Shown here piece after piece: positions 34,798 through 42,241 of a DNA stretch of 64,000 bases; within the stretch, counting starts at the first letter, position 1, and each line of letters starts with the position of its first letter. Under the pieces are notes generated by a model. That model was given only the letters and a program-made list of their open reading frames with translations, was not told the origin of the DNA and searched no databases. Position numbers and translations under genes: made by a program. Origin of the DNA: Roseomonas sp. (lineage in GTDB: Bacteria > Pseudomonadota > Alphaproteobacteria > Acetobacterales > Acetobacteraceae); the NCBI GenBank assembly GCA_020249285.1, contig JADCFX010000035.1, positions 101,227-165,226 of the forward strand. The letters run 5' to 3'.

Positions 34798-35310
34798 ATG
34801 GCAACCTCACAGCGCGAAGAACGCGAATTACTCGGCCACGACGCCTTCGCCATGATTGCGCCGACCCACCAGCCAGCCATCGCTGCGCTGCCGCCGGAGG
34901 AGCTCCGCACGCTGGCCACCCGGCTGCGTGCCGAGCATGCAAAACTTCGGGACCTGATCCGTGAGGGCCACCGCGCCAAGCGCGGCAAGGGCGATGCCCG
35001 GGCGGCGGCGACCGCCGAAGCCGGCAAGGCGACTCGCCGCAAGCAGGTCTATGCCGCGGCCCTGAAGCGCGTGAATAGCCGCTTCGATGAATTGACGCGT
35101 GAGCGCCGCCGCGCCGAACACCGCGCGGCGCTGAAGGAAGCACTCGCCCGCCGCCAGGCGCTGCGCGCACAGCATCCGGCTGCCGGCTTTGGCGCCAGCA
35201 ACGGCATGCAGAACAAGGGTAACGCGAAAAGCAGAAGCCATGTGCACGGCGCGCGGATCGGCAGCGTTTCCGCCCAGAACAAGCGCGCCCAGGCGCGGCG
35301 GGATGGGTGA
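34798..35310 (+). CDS. Basic helical hypothetical protein
   Basis: The 170-residue protein begins MATSQREERELLGHDAFAMI and is strongly basic, with long charged helices (RTLATRLRAEHAKLRDLIREGHRAKRGKG, VNSRFDELTRERRRAEHRAALKEALARRQALRAQH) and a glycine/asparagine/arginine-rich C-terminal tail (NGMQNKGNAKSRSHVHGARIG). No membrane helix or signal. The start is backed by AAAAAGGATC before the ATG. The composition suggests RNA or DNA binding, but no known domain is seen. A hairpin (GGTCCG/CGGACC at 34728-34746) lies in the 106-bp leader, which otherwise holds nothing recognised. Confidence 0.65.
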   Translation: MATSQREERELLGHDAFAMIAPTHQPAIAALPPEELRTLATRLRAEHAKLRDLIREGHRAKRGKGDARAAATAEAGKATRRKQVYAAALKRVNSRFDELTRERRRAEHRAALKEALARRQALRAQHPAAGFGASNGMQNKGNAKSRSHVHGARIGSVSAQNKRAQARRDG

Positions 35311-35353
35311 TTTTGAACAGCGCGGCAGGTGACGGGGGGGTAGGGCAGATCGT

Positions 35354-35374
35354 GTTCAGATGGCAAATCTGAAC
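35354..35374. terminator. Stem-loop after the basic hypothetical gene
   Basis: A perfect 8-bp stem, GTTCAGAT and ATCTGAAC, surrounds the five-base loop GGCAA. It sits in the space between the convergent basic-protein gene and the carboxymuconolactone decarboxylase-like gene. No T run follows on either strand, so it may be part of a dispersed intergenic repeat instead of a simple terminator. Confidence 0.45.
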
Positions 35375-35404
35375 GCGTGAAGATGCTCGAAAAACAAAGC
35401 GCTA

Positions 35405-35442
35405 GAGCGGGTTGCGTGAACCCATGTGAACGCAACATGCTC
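35405..35442. repeat. Imperfect intergenic palindrome (GAGC...GTTGCGT...ACGCAAC...GCTC)
   Basis: GTTGCGT at 35411-35417 pairs with ACGCAAC at 35430-35436 and, outside, GAGC at 35405-35408 pairs with GCTC at 35439-35442. The AAAACAAAGCGCTAGAGCGG stretch leading into it resembles intergenic palindromic elements common in alphaproteobacterial genomes. It is probably one copy of a dispersed repeat; the family could not be identified without the genome. Confidence 0.5.
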
Positions 35443-35454
35443 AAGCGCCGCCCC

Positions 35455-36012
35455 TCACCACCAGGGAATCGCTGTCCCTTCCGGTGGTTCCACACGGAAC
35501 ACATTCAACTGCATCGCCAGTAGCGAATAATAGCCAATCAACCCGGTAAGTTCGACCGCGCCTTTTTCGCCCAGCAGGTCACGCACCGGCTGATACAGCG
35601 CATCCGGCGCCTTGCCGGTGCGCAGCACGGCGCGCACGAATTCCACCACCACCCGATCCGCATCGGAATCAAAGGGGATTTTTTCTGAATCCCGCCCGAT
35701 GGCCGCAATTACCGCCGCTGGCACGCCCTGTTTTTCCGCAATCGGCGCATGGGCAAACCATTCATAGGCGGCCTTCCAATGATGGCCGACGCACAAAATG
35801 GCGAGTTCACGCAGCCGCATCGGCACGCTGCATTCAAAGCGGACAAAGACGCCAAGCTGTTCCACCCGCGCGCAAAGCTCGGGACTTGTAATCAGCGCCT
35901 GAAAGGGGCCTTTCACGCCGCCACGCGCGCCAGATGCCATGCGATCCCAAACCGCTTGCTGGGCGGCATCAAGGCTTTCGCGCGTTTGCGCGGGCAAGCG
36001 CTGCGCGGTCAT
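35455..36012 (-). CDS. Carboxymuconolactone decarboxylase family protein
   Basis: The 185-residue protein contains ARGGVKGPFQALITSPELCARVEQLGVFVRFE, the R-E-L-A-I-L-C-V-G-H-H-W-K-A-A-Y-E-W helix, HAPIAEKQGVPAAVI, and a late LTGLIGYYSLLAMQLNVF helix, typical of AhpD-like/CMD helical proteins. The usual C-x-x-C of AhpD is absent: only one cysteine (LCVGHH) is seen, so this is a CMD-like protein of unknown reaction. The ATG at 36012 gives the normal family start and overlaps the stop of the Bug-protein stub upstream; an in-frame ATG at 36033 with AGGATC before it is the alternative. Confidence 0.82.
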   Translation of the reverse strand: MTAQRLPAQTRESLDAAQQAVWDRMASGARGGVKGPFQALITSPELCARVEQLGVFVRFECSVPMRLRELAILCVGHHWKAAYEWFAHAPIAEKQGVPAAVIAAIGRDSEKIPFDSDADRVVVEFVRAVLRTGKAPDALYQPVRDLLGEKGAVELTGLIGYYSLLAMQLNVFRVEPPEGTAIPWW

Positions 36013-36146
36013 GCCACGCCGCCAACTTGGCATGGGTGAATGATCCTGACCGGGCGCGCGCCGGCCCAATTGCTGACAGCTTGCGCCTGCACCGTGGCGG
36101 GCGCAGCCAAAAGCGCGGTACCCGCGACAAAATCTCTGCGCTGCAT
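36009..36146 (-). pseudogene. Truncated Bug/TctC-type binding protein (signal peptide and first strand only)
   Basis: A 45-codon frame starts at an ATG with AAGGGAAGCAGGG before it and reads MQRRDFVAGTALLAAPATVQ AQ, a clear RR-type signal peptide, then ARPVRIIHP followed by QVGGVA and a stop. P-V-R-I-I-x-P followed by G-G is how mature Bug/TctC binding proteins begin. The remainder of a roughly 320-residue protein is missing and its place is taken by the carboxymuconolactone decarboxylase-like gene, whose ATG overlaps the stub's TGA. It looks like a deletion scar that now supplies the start region of the next gene. Confidence 0.5.
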
Positions 36147-36278
36147 CCCTGCTTCCCTTTTCTGCGACAAAAAACCTTGGGGATCAGGCTAGGTTTGATT
36201 GAGGGGGTTAGGCAAGCAGGCGCGTCAGCCGGGATATGCCGTACCATAAACTGCCATCATGGCAGCGGCGCGAAGCCT

Positions 36279-36620
36279 TCAATCCACAATGAACAGCTTG
36301 GCCCCGATGGCGGAGCGCGACATATGCTCCTCCGCCCCATCCGCGACTTGGTAAGACATGCCCGGCTTCAGCAGAAACACCCGCCCATCCGCGAGCGTGG
36401 TTTCCAATTCGCCCTCCAGCACCAGCAGCACATGGCCCTTCTGGCACCAATGATCGGCGACATAACCCGGCGAGTATTCCACCATGCGCACGCGGATCGG
36501 GTTTTCCGTCGGGCCGACCTGGCGGGTACGCCAAAGCGCCTCACCGGTAACGCCTGCATGGCGTGTGGGCTCAACACCCGCCCAATCGGTGGTTTCAAAG
36601 GGGATGGCGGCAATTTGCAT
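36279..36620 (-). CDS. DHCW-motif cupin fold protein
   Basis: The 113-residue protein shows IPFETTDWAGVEPTRHAGVTGEALWRT, then VRMVEYSPGYVADHWCQKGHVLLVLEGELETTL and PGMSYQVADGAEEHMSR. The D-H-W-C-x-K-G-H cluster and the later histidine fit the metal-binding sites of a small single-domain cupin, the family named after its DHCW-like motif, with no assigned reaction. The ATG lies 13 bp downstream of the end of the yqgE-like gene on the same strand, so the two may share a transcript. The 130 bp from 36147 to 36278 hold no gene. Confidence 0.85.
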   Translation of the reverse strand: MQIAAIPFETTDWAGVEPTRHAGVTGEALWRTRQVGPTENPIRVRMVEYSPGYVADHWCQKGHVLLVLEGELETTLADGRVFLLKPGMSYQVADGAEEHMSRSAIGAKLFIVD

Positions 36621-36633
36621 GTTTCAAAAACCC

Positions 36634-37221
36634 TTACGCATGCCCGGCAGATGAAGACAGCCACGCCGGGTGCACCTTCAACTTTGCCAGCGCTGCGTGC
36701 CAGGCTGTGCTGGCATCCTCATGGAATAGTAGCGCCTCATCAGCCGGCACGCTCAACCAGGAATTGCGCTGGATTTCTTGATCCAATTGGCCGGGCGCCC
36801 AGCCAGCATAGCCAAGGGCCAACAACCCCTGCCTTGGGCCGCCGCCGCCGGCAATCGCGCTCAGGATATCCACGCTTGCGGTCAAGGCGAGGCCAGCGCC
36901 AAAGGTCAGGCTGCCCTCGGCGGACCAATCATCGGTATGGAGCACAAAGCCGCGCCCGGCTTCCACCGGGCCACCAGAGACCAGGCGGATCTGACGCTGC
37001 GAAGGCACAGGCTTCAGCCCAAGCTGCTTCAGCAATTTGTCAAAACCCAAGCCTTCGATCGGGCGGTTCACGATCAGCCCCATGGCCCCCTCGGTGGAAT
37101 GATTGCACAGGCAGACAACGCTTTGCGAAAAGCGCGGGTCTGCCATGCCCGGCATCGCAATCAGCAAATGCCCGGTCAGATAATCGCCACCCTTAGCGGC
37201 GGCTTTGCCCTTTCTAGCCAT
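36634..37221 (-). CDS. YqgE/AlgH family protein
   Basis: The 195-residue protein begins with a short basic tail (MARKGKAAAKGG) and has YLTGHLLIAMPGMADPRFSQSVVCLCNHSTEGAMGLIVNRP, VSGGPVEAGRGFVLHTDDW and GYAGWAPGQLDQEIQRNSWL. These are the signature blocks of the UPF0301/YqgE/AlgH family. AlgH was first linked to alginate regulation in Pseudomonas, but the molecular function is not settled. The frame is open to 37347, but the ATG at 37221 is the family start. It is divergent from hisF; 37222-37365 should contain the promoters of both. Confidence 0.9.
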   Translation of the reverse strand: MARKGKAAAKGGDYLTGHLLIAMPGMADPRFSQSVVCLCNHSTEGAMGLIVNRPIEGLGFDKLLKQLGLKPVPSQRQIRLVSGGPVEAGRGFVLHTDDWSAEGSLTFGAGLALTASVDILSAIAGGGGPRQGLLALGYAGWAPGQLDQEIQRNSWLSVPADEALLFHEDASTAWHAALAKLKVHPAWLSSSAGHA

Positions 37222-37365
37222 GGGGGAAATGTGGCGCTGTCCGCGCCATGCTGCAAGCCTTGCCATTCGGGGCTTGACCGAGGGATCATTCCGGCGCATC
37301 GCGCTTTCGTGTGAAGAGCCAGCCTTGGCCTCATGCCCCGCAACCACAAATCCCGTTGAGGACCC

Positions 37366-38148
37366 TTGCTCGCTCTTCGTGTCATTCCCTGCTTGGATGT
37401 TAAGGATGGTCGCGTCGTCAAAGGCGTGAACTTCGTGGAATTGCGCGACGCCGGGGACCCGGTGGAACAGGCGCGCAATTATGACCGCGAAGGTGCGGAT
37501 GAAATCACCTTTCTTGACATCACAGCATCCGCCGAAAACCGGGACACGATCCTGGATGTGGTCTCCCGCACGGCTGCTGAGGTCTTCATCCCGCTGACCG
37601 TCGGTGGCGGCGTGCGCAGCGTGGAAGGTGCGCGCCGGCTTTTGCTGGCCGGGGCTGATAAGGTTTCCATCAATTCAGCCGCGGTCGCGGACCCTGATCT
37701 GGTGCGCCGCGCGGCTGAGGCTTTCGGCAGCCAGGCAATCGTGCTCGCGATTGATGCGCGTCGGCGCGATGTTGGCGGAGGTTGGGAGGTTTTCACCCAT
37801 GGCGGGCGGCGCGGCACTGGCATTGATGCCATTGCCTGGGCCAAGCGGGTTGAAGCCCTCGGCGCGGGTGAAATCCTACTCACTTCCATGGATCGTGATG
37901 GCACCAAGCAGGGCTTTGACCTTGAACTGACCGCGGCGGTGCGCGCAGCCACGCGGTTGCCGATTGTGGCGTCCGGCGGTGTGGGTGAATTGAGCCATTT
38001 CGTTGAAGGCGCGCGCGCCGGTGCTACGGGCCTGCTCGCCGCCAGTGTTTTTCATTACGGGGTCTTCCGGATTGCTGAAGCCAAGGCCGCGCTCGCGGCT
38101 GCGGGCCTTCCCATCCGCCCCGTCCCACATCGGCAGGAGGCCGCCTAA
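37366..38148 (+). CDS. hisF: Imidazole glycerol phosphate synthase, cyclase subunit
   Basis: HisF receives ammonia from HisH and closes the imidazole ring, giving IGP and AICAR. The 260-residue TIM barrel has [28 protein letters not shown] with the catalytic aspartate in [32 protein letters not shown], and the second catalytic aspartate in [16 protein letters not shown]. The only start that fits the family is a TTG at 37366, preceded by TTGAGGA at good spacing. It is directly followed by hisE (TAA then ATG without a gap). The usual hisH, hisA and hisB are not in the window. Confidence 0.95.
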   Translation: MLALRVIPCLDVKDGRVVKGVNFVELRDAGDPVEQARNYDREGADEITFLDITASAENRDTILDVVSRTAAEVFIPLTVGGGVRSVEGARRLLLAGADKVSINSAAVADPDLVRRAAEAFGSQAIVLAIDARRRDVGGGWEVFTHGGRRGTGIDAIAWAKRVEALGAGEILLTSMDRDGTKQGFDLELTAAVRAATRLPIVASGGVGELSHFVEGARAGATGLLAASVFHYGVFRIAEAKAALAAAGLPIRPVPHRQEAA

Positions 38149-38736
38149 ATGGCTAAAGTCACAAAGCCCGCCAAGGTAAAGGCGGCGGATAGGATCAAGC
38201 CCGTTGGCAAGGCCAAGAAAACGCCTGGCGCCAAGCTGAAAGTCGCAAAGGCCGCGAAGAAAAAGGTGGCGCTGCCGATGCCCGGCGGGCCTAAGGTGAA
38301 AACTGCGAAACCGCCCAAACGCATCCGCAAGATGGAAGCGCGGGTGCTGCGGCCGCTCATTGTTGCGCCCACAGGCGCCAATGCCATGGTCCTGGATCAG
38401 CTTTGGCAAACGGTGGAACAGCGGCGCCTTGCGGGCGATGTGGCTTCGTCCCATTCCGCGCGGTTGATGGCGCGCGGCACCGCCAAGGTCGCGCAGAAAT
38501 TCGGCGAAGAAGCGGTGGAATGCGTCATTGAAGCCACCATTGGCAATCGCGACGCGACAGTGCTGGAATCAGCCGATGTGCTTTATCACCTCATGGTGAT
38601 CTGGGTGGATGCCGGCATTAGGCCCGAGGAAGTCTGGGCCGAATTGGCGCGGCGCCAGGGCATTAGTGGTATTGTCGAGAAGGCGAGCCGAACCCGGGGC
38701 ATTATCCGCGCAGCGGGCACCACCAAGCTGGCTTGA
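38149..38736 (+). CDS. hisE: Phosphoribosyl-ATP diphosphatase with lysine-rich N-terminal extension
   Basis: HisE removes pyrophosphate from phosphoribosyl-ATP in the second step of histidine synthesis. The enzyme domain is residues about 81-190: [31 protein letters not shown] with the acidic metal ligands, and [18 protein letters not shown]. Ahead of it are about 75 residues dense in lysine, alanine and proline ([40 protein letters not shown]), unlike the roughly 105-residue stand-alone HisE of other bacteria. The extension looks like a histone-H1-style tail, probably disordered and nucleic-acid or polyanion binding. The genes hisF and hisE are adjacent without a spacer. Confidence 0.93.
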   Translation: MAKVTKPAKVKAADRIKPVGKAKKTPGAKLKVAKAAKKKVALPMPGGPKVKTAKPPKRIRKMEARVLRPLIVAPTGANAMVLDQLWQTVEQRRLAGDVASSHSARLMARGTAKVAQKFGEEAVECVIEATIGNRDATVLESADVLYHLMVIWVDAGIRPEEVWAELARRQGISGIVEKASRTRGIIRAAGTTKLA

Positions 38737-38745
38737 TGTAGTTTC

Positions 38746-38769
38746 GCTTCGCGGGATTATCCGCGAAGC
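38746..38769. terminator. Bidirectional terminator between hisE and bcp
   Basis: A perfect 9-bp stem, GCTTCGCGG and CCGCGAAGC with loop GATTAT, fills the 39-bp gap between the convergent hisE and bcp genes. It lacks a long T run on either strand, but its position and stability fit termination in both directions. Confidence 0.65.
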
Positions 38770-38775
38770 CGCATA

Positions 38776-39246
38776 TCACCCAAGGGTCTTGGCTGCGGCC
38801 AGCACTTCGGCCGCATGGGCTTCGGGCTTCACCTTGCGCCAGATTTTCACGATCTTCCCATCGGCACCAACCAGAAAGCTCGACCGCTCCATCCCCATGT
38901 ATTTCTTGCCATACATGGATTTTTCCACCCAAACACCATAGGCCTCGGCGGTCTTGTGTTCGGGGTCGGAGGCCAAGGGAAATTCCAGCCCGTATTTCTT
39001 GGCAAATTTTTCAATCGGCGGCATGGCATCGGGCGATACGCCAATCACGGTGAGGCCAAGCTTGCCAAGCTGGGGCAGCGCTTCCTGCACGCCGCAAGCC
39101 TGCTTGGTGCAGCCCGGCGTATCCGCCTTGGGGTAGAAATAGAGCAAATAGGGCTTGCCCTTAAGGCCGGCTGAGGACACTTCCTGCCCACCGCTTGCTG
39201 CCATTTTGAAGGCGGGTGCCTTTTTGCCTTCGGCCAATTCACTCAT
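38776..39246 (-). CDS. bcp: Thiol peroxidase of the Bcp/PrxQ type
   Basis: This peroxiredoxin reduces hydrogen peroxide and organic hydroperoxides with thioredoxin. The 156-residue protein has YFYPKADTPGCTKQACGVQE with the peroxidatic Cys46 and the resolving Cys51 five residues on, the arrangement of atypical two-cysteine Bcp proteins. SMYGKKYMGMERSSFLVGADGKI and the ending VKPEAHAAEVLAA complete the family picture. The start overlaps the glnE gene end by four bases, so it lies in the same transcript, downstream of glnE. Confidence 0.95.
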   Translation of the reverse strand: MSELAEGKKAPAFKMAASGGQEVSSAGLKGKPYLLYFYPKADTPGCTKQACGVQEALPQLGKLGLTVIGVSPDAMPPIEKFAKKYGLEFPLASDPEHKTAEAYGVWVEKSMYGKKYMGMERSSFLVGADGKIVKIWRKVKPEAHAAEVLAAAKTLG

Positions 39247-42224
39247 TTCCGGTCCCCCTGTTCCAACCGGCCAAGCCGGGCTTCGAAAACCTTGCGCACC
39301 AAGGCTGCGCTTTCATCCATCTGAGCGCGCAGGCCCGGAAGGTCAACGGGCGGCGTTGCGCAAAGCGGGCCCGCCACACGCAGCACGGTGGAAGCGGCGG
39401 GTTCGGGCAGCGCATCCTCACGCCAGGGGCCAAGGGTCAAGCGCAGAATGCCGCTAATGCCGCGCCATAGCCGTTCCGCTGCGATCAGCCCTGCCGCTTC
39501 CTCGGGCTTAAGCGCGCCAATCTTGGCAAGGTTGCCAAGGGCGATCCGCGTGCTGGTGGCCAGCACTTCCGGGTGCCGCGGCGCGTGGTGCAATTGTAGC
39601 GCCTGGGCGATGAATTCCACCTCCACCAACCCACCAGGGCTGAGCTTCACATCCCATGGCCCATCGCCCGGCAATTCGCGCAGCATGCGCGCACGCATGG
39701 CCAGTGCATCGGCATTGGCGGTCTTGGCCTTTTCGGGGTTGGAAAGTGCCGCGCGAATGGCCGCAGCAATGCGCCGTGCCAGCGCCGGCGGCCCCGCGAC
39801 TACCCGCGCGCGGGTCAACGCCATGCGCTCCCAACTCCAGGCATCTTCCGCCTGATAGCGCTGGAACGCACCAAGCGAGACCGCTACCGGCCCCTTCGAA
39901 CCTGAAGGGCGGAGCCGCATATCCACTTCGTATAGCTTGCCCTCAGCGCCAGGCGCGGTGATGGCGCCGACCATTTGATGCGCAAGGCGCGTGAAGTACT
40001 GACTGGTCGGCAAGGGGCGGATCGGCGGCGCGCCGCGCTTGGCCTTGGCTTCGCTGGCCTCCGCTTCGGCGGCGTGATCATAAACCAGGATCAGATCAAG
40101 GTCTGATCCGGGCAGCATTTCCCGCCCGCCAAGCTTGCCCAAAGCGACAACGGCAAGCTGCCCGCCCTTCACCACGCCATGCCGCGCCGCAAATTCAGCC
40201 GTCACATGCGGCAGCAGCGCCGCAATCGCAGCATCTGCCAGCGCGCTGCGTGCCTCGCCCGCCGCATCGGGGTCTATGGCGCCTTCAAGCGTTGCCGCAT
40301 CAATGTCGAATTTGCCTTCTTGGACCAGGCGGCGGGAAGCTTCCATCGCTTCTTCGAAATAGCGCGCTTCCTTCACCAAAGCCGGCAAGGCAGAGGCAGC
40401 GCTGCCAATACCGCCGCCCGCCCCCACCAACAGCCCTTCAAGCGCTGCGGTGTGATGCGCCAAATGATCCGCCAATTGCGGCGCCGCCCCCAGAATGCCG
40501 GCCAGGCGTTCCAGCATCGGCGGGTTGCGATGCAATAGGCTGAGCACCTGCACACCGGTGGTCAGCCGCCCGAAAAGCGCATCAAGGCGCATCAGCGCCG
40601 CATCCGGGTCCCGCTGCTTGGCGAAGGCAGCAAGCAGGCTTGGCATCAGCGCCGTCAGCAATTCGCGCGCGCGTTCGCTGCGAATGGCGCGCGCATGGCC
40701 ATGATGCCAGCCGCGCACGCTGGCGGCGATGCTGCCCGGATTGGCGTAGCCCATGGCACGCAGTGTGGCGATGGTGGCGGGATCATCCTCCACCCCGGTA
40801 AAAACCAGATAGCCCTGCACCGCATCGGCGGCCAGGGTTGGTTCGGCTTCAAACATGCGCCCGTAATGCTGTTCCACGCGGCGCAGATGAAATGCGAAAT
40901 CCTCGGCAAAACTGGCGCTATCGGCGTAGCCCAGGAAAGATGCGATGCGCGCTATGCCTTCGGCATCTTCCGGCAGGCGATGGGTCTGCCGATCGGCCAC
41001 CATTTGCAGCCGATGTTCAAGCCGCCGCAGGAAGCCATAAGCATCGGCCAGGTCGGCAGCGGCGCGGCGTTCTATCTTGCCCGCACCAGCGAGTGCGGAA
41101 AGCGCGCCAAGCGTGGTCGGGTCTCGTAAAGCGGGATCGCGTCCGCCCCAGATCAATTGCAGCACCTGCGCGGTGAATTCAATCTCGCGAATCCCGCCCC
41201 GGCCAAGCTTCACATCATGCCCGGCCAATTGCACCGTATCATGCGCGCCCTTCGCCCCCTTATGGGCGTGGATCTGCCGCTTGATGGAATGAATATCCGC
41301 AACCGCTGCGAAATCCAGATAGCGCCGCCAGACAAAGGGACGAATTTCGCGCAAGAATGCCTCGCCCGCCGCGCGATCCGCCGCGACTGGCCGCGCCTTG
41401 ATCATGGCCGCGCGTTCCCAATTCTGGCCCATGCTCTCGTAATAGGCGATGGCGGCGGGAATGGAGACCGCCAAAGGTGTCGCGGCCGGATCGGGCCGCA
41501 GGCGCAAATCCGTGCGAAACACATAGCCATCGGCGGTGCGTTCTTCCATCAGCCGCACCAGTTCGCGCGCGATACGCACATAAATCGCCTGAGCGCGATC
41601 CGGGTCCTGCGCCGCCGCCGGATCATAAAGCACCATCAGATCCACATCGGATGAGTAATTCAATTCCCGCGCGCCAAGCTTGCCCATGCCTAAAATGACC
41701 AAGCCGGATTGGCGGCCGATGGATTTCGCATCTGTCTTGCCACCGCCGGTATGGCGCAAATCACCCCGCGCCGCGGCATCGCGCAGCAAATGGGCGCAGG
41801 CAGTGTCAATGCTGAGTTCCGCCAATTCGGACAGCGCGCCGGTCACGCGGTCCAACCCCCAAAGCCCGAGAATATCGGCGAGTGCAGCCACCAGCGCCCC
41901 CTGGCGCTTGGCCTGGCGCAGCAGGGCAGCCAAGGCGGGCCGGGGTGTTGCGGGGTCAAGCCGCGTCAGCGGGTCTATGGCGCGGGCGAAAGCGTCATCC
42001 GGGCCACGTTCGGCCATGAAAAGCAGGGTGGCTCCCTCCCGCACCGCTAAATCGGCTAGGTAGGGGCTATGACCACCAAGCGCTTCCAGTATCGCAGCAC
42101 CCTCCGCGCTTTCGGCAAAGCGACTTTCCGCTTCCCCCTTATCGGCGAAATGCGCCTGGGCGAGGGCGGCGGCGGTCTTGTCGAATCCGCGTGGCAGGGC
42201 AAAAGCTGCTGGAGCAAGGGTCAT
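39243..42224 (-). CDS. glnE: Bifunctional glutamine-synthetase adenylyltransferase / adenylyl-removing enzyme
   Basis: GlnE adds or removes AMP on glutamine synthetase in response to PII protein and glutamine. The 993-residue protein has two nucleotidyltransferase domains: the N-terminal one, with the adenylyl-removing role, at VILGMGKLGARELNYSSDVDLMVLYD, and the C-terminal one at VALGKLGGREMLPGSDLDLILVYD, each with the G-S/S-S-D-x-D metal motif. GEGKLYEVDMRLRPSG-type sequence follows each. The intervening helical PII-binding region is present at normal length. The ATG at 42224 lies just upstream of a divergent AsmA-like gene. Confidence 0.95.
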   Translation of the reverse strand: MTLAPAAFALPRGFDKTAAALAQAHFADKGEAESRFAESAEGAAILEALGGHSPYLADLAVREGATLLFMAERGPDDAFARAIDPLTRLDPATPRPALAALLRQAKRQGALVAALADILGLWGLDRVTGALSELAELSIDTACAHLLRDAAARGDLRHTGGGKTDAKSIGRQSGLVILGMGKLGARELNYSSDVDLMVLYDPAAAQDPDRAQAIYVRIARELVRLMEERTADGYVFRTDLRLRPDPAATPLAVSIPAAIAYYESMGQNWERAAMIKARPVAADRAAGEAFLREIRPFVWRRYLDFAAVADIHSIKRQIHAHKGAKGAHDTVQLAGHDVKLGRGGIREIEFTAQVLQLIWGGRDPALRDPTTLGALSALAGAGKIERRAAADLADAYGFLRRLEHRLQMVADRQTHRLPEDAEGIARIASFLGYADSASFAEDFAFHLRRVEQHYGRMFEAEPTLAADAVQGYLVFTGVEDDPATIATLRAMGYANPGSIAASVRGWHHGHARAIRSERARELLTALMPSLLAAFAKQRDPDAALMRLDALFGRLTTGVQVLSLLHRNPPMLERLAGILGAAPQLADHLAHHTAALEGLLVGAGGGIGSAASALPALVKEARYFEEAMEASRRLVQEGKFDIDAATLEGAIDPDAAGEARSALADAAIAALLPHVTAEFAARHGVVKGGQLAVVALGKLGGREMLPGSDLDLILVYDHAAEAEASEAKAKRGAPPIRPLPTSQYFTRLAHQMVGAITAPGAEGKLYEVDMRLRPSGSKGPVAVSLGAFQRYQAEDAWSWERMALTRARVVAGPPALARRIAAAIRAALSNPEKAKTANADALAMRARMLRELPGDGPWDVKLSPGGLVEVEFIAQALQLHHAPRHPEVLATSTRIALGNLAKIGALKPEEAAGLIAAERLWRGISGILRLTLGPWREDALPEPAASTVLRVAGPLCATPPVDLPGLRAQMDESAALVRKVFEARLGRLEQGDRK

Positions 42225-42241
42225 TGGAGTCTAGGGAAAGA

